Source: Phyto melanocephala (Eukaryota; Arthropoda; Insecta; Diptera; Rhinophoridae). From it: a stretch of DNA of 64,000 bases. The stretch is from assembly GCA_941918925.1 (NCBI GenBank), contig OW799233.1:133516533-133580532 (forward strand), given 5' to 3'. Positions 35,937 through 47,346 of this stretch are shown here, one piece after another. The position numbers were made by a program, and so were the translations under genes. A model generated the notes under the pieces. The model worked only from the letters and a program-made list of their open reading frames with translations, was not told the DNA's origin and searched no databases. Each line of letters starts with the position of its first letter. The first letter of the stretch is position 1.

Positions 35937-36802
35937 ATCCGGCAGCCGCCCGAAGGCATAGCTCACTTCGATCCTCCGAGGATCCCGTTGTGATACCGTA
36001 GGCACCATCGCCCGTTTGTCTATGTCCTCTGGCCGTCTTTCTTTAGCCATCCTGTCCTGTTTACGAAGGTATGGATTTTTCCCAGTTTAACTGCGGAAAG
36101 ACAAGTTTTACTTACAAGTATTCGTTGACCCAGAATCTGGCGTCTCAGGTCCCCGAATGCAGGACAATTGCAGAGAAGATGTTCAGTCGTCTCCTCCTCT
36201 TTCTCGTTATCGCAACTTCTGCAGAAATCGTTGTAAGAAATATTCAGCCTTTTCGCATGTGTACCTATAGGCCAGTGTCCGGTAATGACCGCTATGAGGT
36301 TCCTAAGGTGGATTTTGGGCATATTCACTGCATATTGCGTTCTATGCACATCCATGTCAGGCCAGATCTTTCTTGTTTCCAAACAAGTGGGTTCTCTCAC
36401 CCATCTTTCCTCGGCATCCAAATAGAATTGATGCGAGATTAGCTGCTTACCCTTCGATAAAGGAATACCCAAAGCATAACTGGATTCAACCGAATCTAAG
36501 GTGGTACCGGCTTTTGCAAGTGGATCAGCTCTATTATTACCATCAATATCCCCATGTCCTGGAACCCACACAAGGGTAACCGTCGAATGTCTCGCTATAT
36601 CCTCAAGAGACACCCGGCATTCCTGGGCAATTTTCGATATGCTGTACACACTCTCGAGGGACCTAATAGCCGCCTTGCTGTCAGTAAATATATAAATATC
36701 CCTGTCAGATATTTCATTATACTGAATCTGTTCCGCGGCTGTCCTAATAGCTCTTAGTTTGGCCTGTATCGCGCTACAGTAATCCGGTAGCCTAAGGGAC
36801 AA
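35916..36802 (-). mobile_element. 5'-truncated LINE 3' end with RNase H and TTAGG-like tail
   Basis: The insertion is bounded by perfect 12-bp duplications. Read on the minus strand it begins inside the RNase H domain, runs to the stop at 36020, has a short 3' UTR (ggatcctcggaggatcgaag palindrome near 35970) and ends in (AACCT)n. On the plus strand that is aggttaggttaggttaggtt at 35915-35936. GC content is clearly higher than the surroundings. RNase H placed after RT is typical of I, R1, LOA and related clades. Confidence 0.88.
36020..36802 (-). pseudogene. LINE RNase H domain and C-terminal zinc knuckle (truncated ORF2)
   Basis: Open for 260 codons. RNase H: LPDYCSAIQAKLRAI, where the usual catalytic E of QAELRAI is K; FTDSKAAIRSL with the conserved D; LVWVPGHGDIDGNNRADPLA with the GH and the last D. 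The C-terminal part has RNLIAVITGHWPIGTHA and a knuckle CRSC-x10-EHLLCNC, followed by a tail to 36020. RNase H degrades the element RNA in the RNA-DNA hybrid during second-strand synthesis. Loss of the glutamate and absence of RT and endonuclease make this copy inactive. The frame is otherwise unbroken. Confidence 0.88.
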
Positions 36803-36814
36803 TTAAACACTCTA
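36803..36814. repeat. Target-site duplication, 5' copy (12 bp)
   Basis: TTAAACACTCTA, matching 35904-35915. Confidence 0.85.
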
Positions 36815-37743
36815 ATACAAATATTATTTTAAAATAACAAATCTCCCAACTAACCATTTTGCACTCTAGATTTCCCCTTAACATGCTAATACCTCCAAAA
36901 AATTCCCCCTAAACACAACAAAACTCTTACTAATGTAAAAGGGAAAACTCTAAAATACCAAGTTTGACAACTTTGTTATGTGTACATGTGTGTGTTTGTG
37001 TATCTTTGAGCTCACGAAAAAAGTGAAATTATTTGTCTTTGGGCACAACTTTTTATATTTTTTCTTTGTGAATATTCTTTTTGAAATTTTTATGCATTAG
37101 TTTTCTACTTTTTTTTTAATATTCTCCCTTTGCAAATAAGTGGCAACGGAAAAAAAACATAAAACAGTTTTAGAAATTGGATCAATATCGCTTGAAGAAA
37201 AGTATAACGTACCGGCAATTTAGAGACACATATATAATATGATTTTAAAATAAAAGGACAGTACACCGAAAAAAAAGATTGATCTAAAATTAAGTTTGGC
37301 ATGAACTTAATTTTAGTTTATTGAATTTCCTAAAAATAAGTCCAAATTAACTAAAATATAAAAAATTTAACTTCATATGAAAAAAATTGTACTTGATAAA
37401 AGTTTACGCAAAATTCTGACTAACTTAAAAACAGTCCATAAATGTCCTTAATTGTACATACTTAAATAAAGTAAATAGTTCTTAAATTAATTAAAATTTT
37501 TCAGACCTACAGTAAAAATATCTTAATATTGAGTATTTTCATACTTAAAACAAGTAATAAGATTTTTGTATTAAATGTAAAAAATTTAGTTCATTGCTTT
37601 CTTATATCTAGTTAATGCTTTTTTATTAACTTAAAATAAGTATGTTTCATTCTTTACTTTAAGTACAAATTTACTTTCAAATAAAGAAAATGTATTTGAT
37701 TATACTACCATTTTCTTAATTCTAGTAAAGCGTGTACTAGGTA

Positions 37744-37812
37744 AAATTTACTTGAATTATATTATATTATATATATATTATATATATATTATATATTATA
37801 TTATATTGTATG
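37744..37812. repeat. (AT)-rich microsatellite
   Basis: Tandem attat/atatat units, attatattatatatatatt and similar, within the left foldback arm. Confidence 0.85.
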
Positions 37813-38100
37813 TATGTATTAATGTTCATACATAAGTATGTATATGTATTTACTTCTGTCAATAGTTGTTGGTTGAATTTTAGTTAACTCGTACTTGTTT
37901 TAAATACAAAATGTTATTATTAAGTACAAAATCTTTAAAATGTATATCAGGAATGGGAAGTGCAAATCAAAGCTAATGTTTAAGGTTAAAATTTATATGT
38001 TTTGAAAATTTCAATTGCTACTAAAAAATCTAAACTTGTATAATGGTATAGAATGCTTTAATAGCAAAAATATAAGCAATAATAAATTAAATGCTTAATG

Positions 38101-38385
38101 CATAAATTTTAATGCCCACCACCAATTTTGTGTACTTTTATAACAGAAAAAATTTTATTTTGATATTAACAGAAATCGCTATGGAATAAACTCTTTAAAT
38201 AAAATATATATTACTTTCTTTGTGCAACTTCTGTTTGCTGTTATTTTTTTTTTTCTTAAATTTAGTCTTGCAATGGAACCTTAAGTATGTATATATTACG
38301 AGTGAGCTTTCTAATTTCATTAACGGTAAATTACGTGAGAAGATAACGTTGAAGTAGGCGTGTCAAAATAGTTTCTGCTGTTTTT
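38101..38385 (-). mobile_element. Degenerate 3' part of a family-A DINE, without mariner
   Basis: aatgcccaccaccaattttgtgtac, atcgctatggaataaactcttta, atattactttctttgtgcaacttc, ttagtcttgcaatg, tttcattaacggtaaattacgtgagaag and gtaggcgtgtcaaaatagtttctgct follow family-A order. At the site where six copies hold a mariner it reads ctttgtgcaacttc, so this copy is also empty. The 5' half and the outer hairpin are gone. Confidence 0.5.
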
Positions 38386-39523
38386 ATTTATTTTTTATTT
38401 AGAATGATGTTTAGTTACGATCGTTATGCATTTTTTGATGCATTAGTCTTTTCTTAAATTTCGACTAATTTTTAAAGTAAGTACGTGCTAGTATTAGAAA
38501 ATCTATAGATGGACATATTTTGCTATTGCTGCTAGTGCAAATGCATATTATATTGCTTTTAAAGCAAAATTTTTTTTCCTGCCCTTACATAAGTTTACTA
38601 CACGCAAAGAAAAACCACGATAAAAAAGAAAAAAAAAGAAAAGTCACGATAATCAAGCATTTGTTGGAATTGTATCATTTAATGTTTACTTTTCGTAAAA
38701 ATTTCAAAACGGTTATCATTTAGAAATAGTATGATTAAAAAAAATTAATTGGACAAAAATAACATTATATTCGAAAGCATTAAAAATTAAAAATAATCAT
38801 TAAATAATAACTGAGACAACAGTATGATTACAAATTAATCAAGATATGATTTTTCTTTTCGTGTACTTGCTAACTTTCTTATACAATTTAAATTTATTAA
38901 ATATTGTAATTTCGCAGTATTCTATATCAAAGTACCTTCATCCAAAATTTGTCAAAATCGAGTTTTTTTCGAGTTAAATTTCAGTGAGGCAGAAATACAT
39001 ATATAAAAATTTTTATTTTGGATTTTGTTAAAATTTCTGTAATAAGACAAATTATCCAAAAATTATTTAAAACTTTTATCACTTTAAAACTATCAAAATG
39101 TTTCTTTTTGAATATTTAACCGGAAAGTTGCAACGCTGATACAAACTAATCTTTTGCTAAATTTACTACTTTAAGACTACTTTAGACGAATTAAATTATA
39201 AAAAATAATAGTCTCCATACATATATATTAATTTTGACTGTTTGTGGTCTGCAGACTGCCGTCGTCTATGTATTTATTTCATATTTAAACAATTACATTG
39301 GTATTTACTTTTCCAGCCCCGATGTAAGCATTTTAGTTTTGATATACATACATAAATAAATGAAAAATAGCAAAAAACGGACAAAATTCGAAAAAAGCTA
39401 AAACTATAAATAAGAAATTGTGAAAAAAAGTGCAAATAATGAATTGAAAGAAGGTAAGTAAAAAATGAATTTAAAAAGTGTTATTTTAAGTTAATTTAGT
39501 GTAATTAGTTCAAATTGTTCTAG

Positions 39524-39652
39524 GTTTGTAAAAAAAAAACCGAAGTCGGTGTAAAAAATTAGCCGGTAACGCCGCCAATTATTTCAAGAGCCAACGGCGT
39601 TTACAGAAAAAAATGGGTGGCGGCTAAAAATTTAATTAATTTATCAAAAATT
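39524..39652 (+). other. Exon-like GC-richer island between acceptor and donor signals
   Basis: Between attgttctag and gtaagtgt lies a 129-bp stretch with ccggtaacgccgcc and ggtggcggct, unlike its surroundings. One frame reads PVTPPIISRANGVYRKKWVA after a stop. An upstream segment ends with a good donor (gaag/gtaagt at 39454). The reading phase does not fit the later exon-like ORF at 40738, so a joined protein is not supported. It may be a non-coding RNA exon or a relic. Confidence 0.22.
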
Positions 39653-40453
39653 GTAAGTGTCTACATAAAGCTAGAACTTTTGCAAAAGTTTAATTCATTT
39701 AGAAATTAATTTATTTATTTTCCTTTTAAAAATAATTTAAAAAAATAGTTAATTTAAGCGATTTTCATCAAATTCGTTAATATCGCTTTTTTACTACATT
39801 AGTGTCATACATCAAAAATTTTATATTTAAATATCCTTTATATATAAAAATGTTATTTCTCCTTTTTTTCAAATACGTGATATTGTTAAAAGTTATTTAA
39901 AAAGTGAAATTTTGAACATTTTTTGATTTTTTCAAGTTTAAAAATTAAAATAGTTGAGCTTCAGTAAATAACTTTGGTTTGCTTTTAATTGGATCTGTTT
40001 GCTGTAAGATTCAGAATTTACGTTAGGCCATTGAGTTATTGGTTTAAAGGATTGTAGATGCAGGTCAAAGCACAATTGCTCTTATCGATCCCCATTTATA
40101 ATCTCGCAAGAGAATAAGCGAATACGCATTCTAATTAATTGTACAGCTTTTATTTATCCAATATTTTGTTAAATGCATTCGTTTATTTCAATGAGCCAAT
40201 TTCACAAATGTGATTGGTAAATATATGGTAGCATATAACAGACCATAGGAAAGCTGGTTTTCCTAACCCCAAATTATTTTTCTGTAGAGTAACCTCTAAG
40301 TACATAATTTTAAATTTTAAACTTGAAAAAAATCAATTGTAAAATCGTTTTTAATTCTTCATAAAAGAAAATAAAAGATAATTATATTGCTGAAATAAAT
40401 TCCATTTTATTTTAATATTATCAATATTAGTTGTAATATCCTAGCAGACACTA

Positions 40454-40633
40454 AAGTTTTATCTGAAATTATATTTATTTGGTTGGTTGTTGGGTTTAAG
40501 CTGGTTTATATGCATTTCACTGGTGCTTATGCCAGAAACCAGCTTAAACCCAACAACCAACCAAATAAATATAATTGAAAAATTATGGGAGCATATCCTA
40601 AATAATTTAGTAAATTAAGTTTTATCTGAAATT
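40454..40633. repeat. Perfect 40-bp inverted repeat with 28-bp loop, flanked by 17-bp direct repeats
   Basis: Left arm 40468-40507 (ATTATATTTATTTGGTTGGT... ...AAGCTGGTTT) and right arm 40536-40575 are exact reverse complements. The loop is atatgcatttcactggtgcttatgccag. Direct repeats AAGTTTTATCTGAAATT lie at 40454-40470 and 40617-40633. Transcribed, it would form a 108-nt hairpin with a fully paired stem. Confidence 0.88.
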
Positions 40634-40737
40634 TAAAATATTTTGCTAAATACTAAAAGTTTTAAACGTATTATACACGGTTTATTTTTCGTTTTTAGAG
40701 CTATAAAATTTTTTTAAAGTATTTTTTATTTTTTCAG

Positions 40738-40919
40738 ATTTAAGAAAAGTTGTGTTCAAGCAAAAACTTTATGCCTTGTTAAGCCAAGTTCCCGAAAACC
40801 TATTAAATGTACCCGAAGAAGAACATTTATCAGAGCATGTATTTAAGATTAAAAAAAATATAAAAAATATAAAAAAAATTAACAATTTGTACTATTTAAG
40901 GCCAAAACCACTCTTTTAA
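40738..40919 (+). CDS. Exon-like ORF, unknown product
   Basis: A strong acceptor (attttttattttttcag) is followed by an open frame: DLRKVVFKQKLYALLSQVPE, NLLNVPEEEHLSEHVFKIKK and, after a lysine/isoleucine-rich stretch, YYLRPKPLF and stop. AATAAA follows about 60 bp after the stop. The acidic EEEH stretch and the proline pattern look like protein, but no family is recognised. It starts in phase 1 and no upstream exon in matching phase was found. It may belong to the foldback-like element. Confidence 0.25.
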
Positions 40920-41768
40920 CTTAAAACAATTAATTTTACCAACTAAAAAATACGATATGTAAATATGTATATCTGTTAATAAATAAAAAAGTAACAAAAA
41001 TTAAAAGTCTTTATTAAAGGTCTAAGTACTGAAAGAAAGTTAGATTGTACTAAGAATTAGTTTACTGCTATTTAATTGAAAAAAAATAGTTCTTCATATA
41101 AGAAAATTTTTACTTAAATATGGAAATAACTTATTTTATTTAAAGTAGTTTTGCTTACTTTAAGTTAAAACTTGTACTTAAATATAATACTACTTTCTTA
41201 AAAATAACACAAAAAGTACTAAAATTAAGTTAATGTCTTGTACTAAATTTCAAGAATTTGTTGACAGTTTCAAATAATACTTCATAATATTAAGTACAAC
41301 CATGAACTTAAATTAAAGAAATTTTTAATGAATATTAATCATAAAAACTTATTTTAAGAAAAATTTAACTTGAAATAAGTTAAATATTTTTTAAAAATAA
41401 TAAAAACAACTTTATTTAAGTTAAAATCGTTCCTAAAAACAAGATAAATTAACTGTATAATGCCACCATACTCATACATTTTTAACTTAATATTAGAAAA
41501 TTTTAATAAGTTTGTGTAAAAAAATGGTTAGTTGTAGCAAAAAATTTACTTATTCCTTAGAAGTGTGGATAAGTAAAAAGTATAATTTAACTTCATCGTA
41601 GTAAAAATTTACTAATTTCTAGTTAATTATAGAAAATTATTTATACTATAATTTAGGAAAAATATAAACTTCGTTTAAGTTTTATTTTACTTGGAGCCAA
41701 ATCATTACCGAATTTCTTTAATTTTAGTAAAATTTACTTAAATTTAGTAAACTTTTTTTTGAGTGTAG

Positions 41769-42459
41769 ATTGTTTAGTAATAGATATTTTAAATATTATA
41801 AATAATAATAAAAACATCGCTAAGAGTTTACTGAATGGCCACAAAAATAAGTTTAAAATTTGTTACATAAATAAATAAAACTGAAAATAAAGTGAATAAT
41901 GATTGATGCTTTTGAGATAAAAAAATATAATTAAAAATATTAATGATATATTATTTTATTTATAAAAATAACCAAAGCTTTACAAAAAGTTAACAAAACA
42001 AATTTTTTAACGAATTTTGATTTACTAACGGTTAATAAGTCTTTAATAATTGCTTCAAATACTCCGATAGAGATTTATAGCACAAAAAAGGGTTATTATG
42101 TAAAAAAACTGTTCTTTAATTAATGCAAATTTTGCTTAAGTTTTAAGGCACTTCAAACATAAGTGTGAACAAAAATTGAAATCTCATTAAGGTTGTGTTG
42201 TTTATTTCCAAAAAAAAAAAAATAATTTTAAACTTAACTAAACAAACATAAATATACATTTATTCCAAAGAGTACATGGAAGAGTTTACGTATTAGGAGA
42301 AGAGACCCCTGAATCATTAGCTCATTTTGTTTGTTTGCATTTATTCTAAAAGTACATCATTTATGACAAAATACTGCGGATTTAGGGAGGCATGAAAATG
42401 CACATTTTTTCATTATTGATTTAAAAGTCATGAAAAATATTATTCACATAGATACAGTG
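41769..42459. other. No recognisable gene
   Basis: AT-rich; nothing supportable before the MITE at 42460. Confidence 0.4.
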
Positions 42460-42636
42460 CAAGGCGAATTCAATAAGGTGAACTTATTAGATCAGCTGAT
42501 CATCAGCTGTTGACTACCTACAAATTTTTGTGTATTTTTGACATATTGTTGTGTTTTACAATAAAAAAATACACGTTTGTATTTTTTCACTTTATAGTTG
42601 TTTTAGCGACGAGTTCACCTTATTGAATTCGCCTTG
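42460..42636. mobile_element. hAT-type MITE with perfect 24-bp TIRs and 8-bp TSD
   Basis: Left terminus CAAGGCGAATTCAATAAGGT(GAAC) and right terminus (GTTC)ACCTTATTGAATTCGCCTTG are exact reverse complements over 24 bp. ATACAGTG occurs at 42452-42459 and 42637-42644, an 8-bp duplication as made by hAT transposases. The 177-bp body has a tcagctgatcatcagctg palindrome and no ORF. A longer relative lies at 52861-53442. Confidence 0.88.
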
Positions 42637-42858
42637 ATACAGTGCAATTTTTTTTTGCTATGATGGGGTTAAAAAATTTTTTATATTTTTTTCTTTTTTC
42701 AAATTAATAAAATAACAAGTAAGAGCACTATATTCGGCTGTGCCGAATCTTTTATACCCACCACCAATTTTGTGTACATTTACAGCACAATATTTATTAT
42801 TTTGTTAATCGCTATAGAATAATCTCTTTATAATAAAATATGTATCAATTTCTTTGTA

Positions 42859-43435
42859 GAGGGTGGTTAAATTTTAAGGGCCCATGTTTAAGGTGAACCA
42901 CATCTAAACTTCAACTTTTTTCTTGCATTTCATTTGACATTTCTCAATCTCAGACTAACTCAATTTGAACCGTGGAAAGATACGCAATGAGAGACGCTTT
43001 TAAATATTAAAGATTTTTATAAAAATGGGCGTTCAAATCAAAATGCATTTTGTGCACTTCGTGATTATTTTGGTCAACAAAATCGTTCGAATTCGTCCAC
43101 AATCGTGAGAATTGTAAAAAATATACAAATGTCTTCAAAGCAGGTCTGTATGAAGTGTGAAAACATCTGTGAATGCCATCTTAGTTCGTTGAATAGGAAA
43201 CATTGCTGTTTTTCACGATAACGTGGCAAAAGAGCAAGCAACCTCGACTCATTATCGTGCCCAACAATTGAACATCAACAGTGTCATTGAAAATATGGAC
43301 TATCGGATCGAGGTGTGCCGCCTAGGTTGGGGGGGCCATTTGGCCGATATTTTGTTCCATACATAATTGAAGCATACAAATATTATCGTTATAAAAATAA
43401 ATGATAATAATTTCATAATAATTTTTTTCAAAACT
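42859..43435 (+). mobile_element. Internally deleted mariner, right end eroded
   Basis: Left TA (42857-58) and gagggtggttaaattttaagggccc are intact. The body has the helix-turn-helix and C-terminal traces, and shares cctaggttgggggggcc with the copy at 61 kb. The right inverted terminus is missing: the sequence passes from ataataattttttt into caaaacttcggtattctag. Confidence 0.65.
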
Positions 43436-43607
43436 TCGGTATTCTAGAAAAATGTTTTCGTAAATTTAATCTTTCAATGAAAGTGGCCATTAAAATACGC
43501 GTGTCAATAAAGTTTCTGCTAATAAACATAACTTAGATATTTCATTATAGTCCTTTAGTATTCCAAAATCTTTATTTATAGAGAATTTACATGAATTTAA
43601 GAGGAGA

Positions 43608-43925
43608 GTTTTATCTACGAAATAGTGCTAATTTATATTTGTTATCTTATGTTCTCCTGAAGTTATGCTCTATTAAAAATGGGAAATTAGGAAAATTTTG
43701 ACATAAGTAAAAAAAAATTATCTCTAAACATTATAAACAATTTATATTCATGTACAAATGGCTAACAAATTTTAAAATTATACAAAACTTATTTCGTTTG
43801 AAAATCTTTTAAAAGCAAAATGTTATAGAAGTTTAAAAATCAAAATCTTACAAATAAATTTCCCGTTTTAGCAAAATGCTGAGAATGTATATTTTGAATC
43901 ACCGTGTGATAATAATATAAAAATA
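43608..43925. repeat. Block X, shared with 60575-60835
   Basis: tgttctcctgaagttatgctctattaaaaatggg, then ttatctctaaacattataaac, cttatttcgtttgaaaatctttt and cagagaatgtatatt-type sequence recur at 60575-60835 with few differences. Both are plus-strand, while their host DINE copies point in opposite directions. No ORF. Confidence 0.75.
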
Positions 43926-43943
43926 TGTATCACTTTCTTTGTA

Positions 43944-44287
43944 GAGGGTGGCTAAATTGTAAGGGCCAATTTTAGAAAGTCTGTGAATGCCTTCTTAGTT
44001 CATTGAATGGGAACCACTGCTGGTTTTTGCGATAGTGTGTAAAAAGAGCAGTCAACCCCTACTCATCATCATGGTCAACAATTGAGCATCAACATTGTCA
44101 TTGAAAATTTGGACTATCAGATAGAGGAGTGGCGCCAAGGATGGGGGGGGCCCTTTGGCCGATATTTTGTTGAATGCATAATTGAACCATACAAATATTA
44201 TCATTATAAAAAGAAATGATAATAATTTCTTACATAATTTGTGTTTTATTTAATAACAACATCAGCCCTTAAAATTTAACCACCCTT
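43944..44287 (+). mobile_element. Short internally deleted mariner flanked by TA
   Basis: Inverted termini gagggtggctaaattgtaagggcc and ccttaaaatttaaccaccctt with TA on both sides (43942-43; 44288-89). Only the C-terminal trace remains (ttggactatcagatagaggagtggcgcc, ggatgggggggg, ggccgatattttgtt). At 344 bp it is the smallest version of the family here; the N-terminal half has been lost as well as the core. Confidence 0.7.
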
Positions 44288-44589
44288 TATAACTTCGATG
44301 TGCTACTAAAATGCTTTTGTCAATGTAGTCTTTCAATGAAAGTGGGCGTTAAAGTAGGCGTGTCAATAAAGTTTCTGCTAATAAATACAACTTAGATATT
44401 TCAATATAGTCCTTTATTTTCCCAAAAACTTTGTCAATAGAGAAATTACATGAATTTAAGACAAACCGTTATATGGGAGGTAGGCGTTAAAGTGGGCGTG
44501 TCACAAAAACTTTTTGGCACAACAATTACATTGATTAGAAGGATATACGTAGCAAATCTGATCATCATACCTCTAATTTTAACGGTTTT

Positions 44590-45320
44590 ATGAGCTTTTA
44601 AATTTCATTAACGTTAGATAACGTGAAAAGTGGGCGTTATAGTAGGCGTGTCAAAGTGATTTTTGCGAATAAGTACAACTTAGGTGTTTCAATATAGCCC
44701 TTTATTATTCCAAAATCTATATTAATAAAGAAATTATAGGAATTTTAGGTAAAACGTTATATGGGAGGTGGGCGTAAAAGTGGGCGTGGCACCTCAATTT
44801 TCTGGCACAGTAATAACATTACCTAGGGGAATATACGTAGCAAATTTGATCATCATACCTCTAATTTTGGCGGTTTTATGAGCTTTTACATTTCATTAAC
44901 GGTAGATAACGTGAAAAGTGGGCGTTATAGTAGGCGTGTCAAAGTTATTTTTGCGAATGAATACAACTTAGATGTTTCAATATAGCCCTTTATTTTTCCA
45001 AAATCTTTATTAATAGAGAAATTATAGGAATTTTAGGTAAAACGTTATATGGGAGGTGGGCGTAAAAGTATGCGTGGCACCTTAATTTTCTGGCACAGTA
45101 ATGACATTGCATAGGGGAATATACGCAGCAAATTTGCTCATCATACCTCCAATTTTGGCGGTTTTATGAGCTTTTAAATTTCATTAACGGTAGATAACGT
45201 GAAAAGTGGGCGTTATAGTAGGCGTGTCAAAGTTATTTTTGCGAATGAGTACAACTTAGGTGTTTCAATATAGCCCTTTATTATTCCAAAATCTTTATTA
45301 ATAGAGAAATTAAAGTGGGC
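44590..45320. repeat. Three tandem 288-bp DINE modules
   Basis: ttcattaac starts near 44604, 44892 and 45180, giving a regular 288-bp period. The last unit is shortened: agagaaattaaagtgggcg skips part of the module. Confidence 0.82.
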
Positions 45321-45943
45321 GTGGCACATTGATTTTCCGTTACAAAAAAGCGTCTTACCAAAAACCGAAGTGTGCAAAATTTCAGAGTCGTACATCAAAT
45401 TTTGTTGCTTTTATGACGTTTTTGTTTTTAAATATACCGAAAAATACACTGTGCGGTATAAATTTTCGTACATTTTGATCGATAACTCCTCTCCTAATAC
45501 ATAGATTTAGATAATTTTCGGGGAACAATATTGTTTTTACTCAGGAAATATATATTCGAAGTTTCATGAGTCTACGTTAATGCATTTGGACACAATTCCA
45601 TCTTATTCGATGTTTGAAGGACACGGTTTTTTCGACCTACTCTTGCTTTTCGAGCTATAACTCTCTTCCTAATATTCCGATTTAGCCCATTTTCAATACC
45701 AAACAAACCTTGTCTATAAGAAAGATTCTGGCAAAATTTGAGCCCCCTAGCTTTTTCGGTGCGACCTCTATCGTGCTTTCAACAGACGGACAGACGGACG
45801 GACATAGCTAGATCGTCATCAAATCAAACCCTGATTCAGAATATATATACTTTATGGGGTCTAAAATGGATATTTCGATGTGTTACAAACGGAATGACAA
45901 AATGAATATACCCCCACCATTTTTTTGGTGGTGGGTATAAAAA

Positions 45944-46434
45944 TGGAGAATAAATATTGGAGAAATTACCAACTTAACAAAAAACCGAAGTAATAGAATT
46001 TTATTATTTAAATAATCGATTTATTTATTTTATTTACTTTAATGCAGAGAACATATCGTCGACATTTTAACTTCTGAATTTTGCCCGCTAAAGTGATGAT
46101 TCGTTGATTTGCCTAGAACCGGTCGATTACATTCAATTAGCATTGCGAAAAATATTGAACATGTAGCAAAAAATTTTAACTCAACAGCAGAAAAATTTAC
46201 CAGAAGGCGGCCTGCTTAGCAACGAATAGTTCGTATGTTACCATAGCGCGTTTTAAATAAAACAGTTATTGTTATTTCCATATATGATGCAATTGTTGTA
46301 ACAATTAAAACCCCCAGATCATCGGCTACATCGGCAACTTTATTGAAAATTTGATTATGAGTGATTAAGTTCATTTTCATTTGAATGACTTTGCTAATAA
46401 GCAGAATTGCAGGTTATGGGGGTTTAAAGACTTA
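45944..46434. other. No recognisable gene; target region of the Harbinger insertion
   Basis: Composition is less extreme at 46060-46420, but no protein-like ORF was found. The TTA at 46432-46434 is the left copy of the Harbinger target duplication. Confidence 0.4.
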
Positions 46435-46987
46435 AGGTGGATTCACCCATTCGTTCTGAACAAAATTTTTTCCGGAGAATAACATTTTTTACTGAGAGTT
46501 TTCTGCAGAACGATTCACCCATTTAAGAAAATTTGTCCGAAAAAACAAAGCTGCCATATAATATAAAAATGCAAACAGTTGTACAAAGTGGCAGCACCGC
46601 TAGCAAACTATGTAAATAAATACAAACGTAAATTATTTCATTAAAATATATGTGAAGAAAATGTCGGATAGAAGAAAACTAAAATTATTTTTTTTTAATT
46701 GAAGTGCATAAAGTCAATTTGTTTGCAAAAGAAATTTATAAAAAAAAATCGAAAATAAAAAGAGTCGCAGTGAGAAAAATCTTAAAAGAAAGAAGATCAC
46801 ATGGTTTATTTCACACATTGGTTCCTGATATGCAACTTAATGACGTGGAGTCCTTTATAAATTTTCACCGTATGGATCCAAACACGTTTCAAGAACTCCT
46901 CGAAATATTAGGACCTGATTTGCGTAGAATGCCTATCCGTAAACATGAACATATTACGCAGGCAGAAAGATTGTCCTTAACACTAAG

Positions 46988-47046
46988 GTATGTACATATG
47001 TATATTAATAAAATAATCTAAAAAATACAATACTTTATTCTTGTAG
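46988..47046 (+). other. Transposase intron 1
   Basis: GTATGT...TTGTAG, 59 bp. Splicing restores the arginine codon AG/A and reads R-YLASGDS, the expected family motif. Confidence 0.85.
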
Positions 47047-47281
47047 ATATTTGGCTAGCGGTGATTCAATGAGGTCAGCAGGATATTATGGTTTCCGGAT
47101 TGGTGCATCGACTACTTCACAAATAATAAAGGAAACAACGGAAAAAATATGGCAGAAATTGCAATTTGTATTTCCAACGCCATCAATAAGTATGTGGAAA
47201 AACATTGCCAGCGATTTTGAGCAGCGTTGGGGTTTTCCCAACTGTTTAGGAGCCATAGATGGAAAGCACGTTGTGATCCAA

Positions 47282-47346
47282 GTATGTTTTGTTATATATA
47301 TGTATATATACATACATGAATGTAATGTATGTAATTATATTTTTAG
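47282..47346 (+). other. Transposase intron 2
   Basis: GTATGT...TTTTAG, 65 bp, phase 0. It joins DGKHVVIQ to ALPNHNSLTFNY, as expected in Harbinger transposases. Confidence 0.85.

Larger units (their letters stand above)
37263..41768. mobile_element. Possible foldback-type element with long degenerate inverted arms
   Basis: The left edge is acaccgaaaaaaaagattgatctaaaattaag; the right edge, inverted, is acactcaaaaaaaagtttactaaatttaag. From each edge about 600-750 bp consist of loosely repeated TTAAGTA, ACTTAAAATAAGT and TTTAGTTAA words. The arms are similar in style but diverged, and no target duplication is evident. The interior holds a degenerate DINE piece, a perfect palindrome and exon-like stretches. 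The inverted termini are visible; treating the whole 4.5 kb as one element is inference. Confidence 0.35.
42714..45943 (-). mobile_element. Chimeric DINE-1-like family A copy with two mariner derivatives
   Basis: Normal termini: aacaagtaagagcactatattcggctgtgccgaatc on the left, ccatttttttggtggtgggtataaaaa on the right. The inside, however, is DINE 3' part plus mariner (42859-43435), DINE module to ttaagagga near 43608, a 310-bp foreign block X, a second atgtatcactttctttgta plus mariner (43944-44287), then three 288-bp modules and the DINE 5' part. So a DINE segment is present twice, separated by X. Confidence 0.62.

Noticed and set aside
36071..36757. Plus-strand ORFs of 64-123 codons
   Set aside because: Antisense shadows of the RNase H/zinc-knuckle frame on the minus strand.
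40468..40575. microRNA precursor
   Set aside because: The stem is perfectly paired over 40 bp, unlike animal microRNA hairpins; an siRNA hairpin or a small inverted-repeat insertion fits better.
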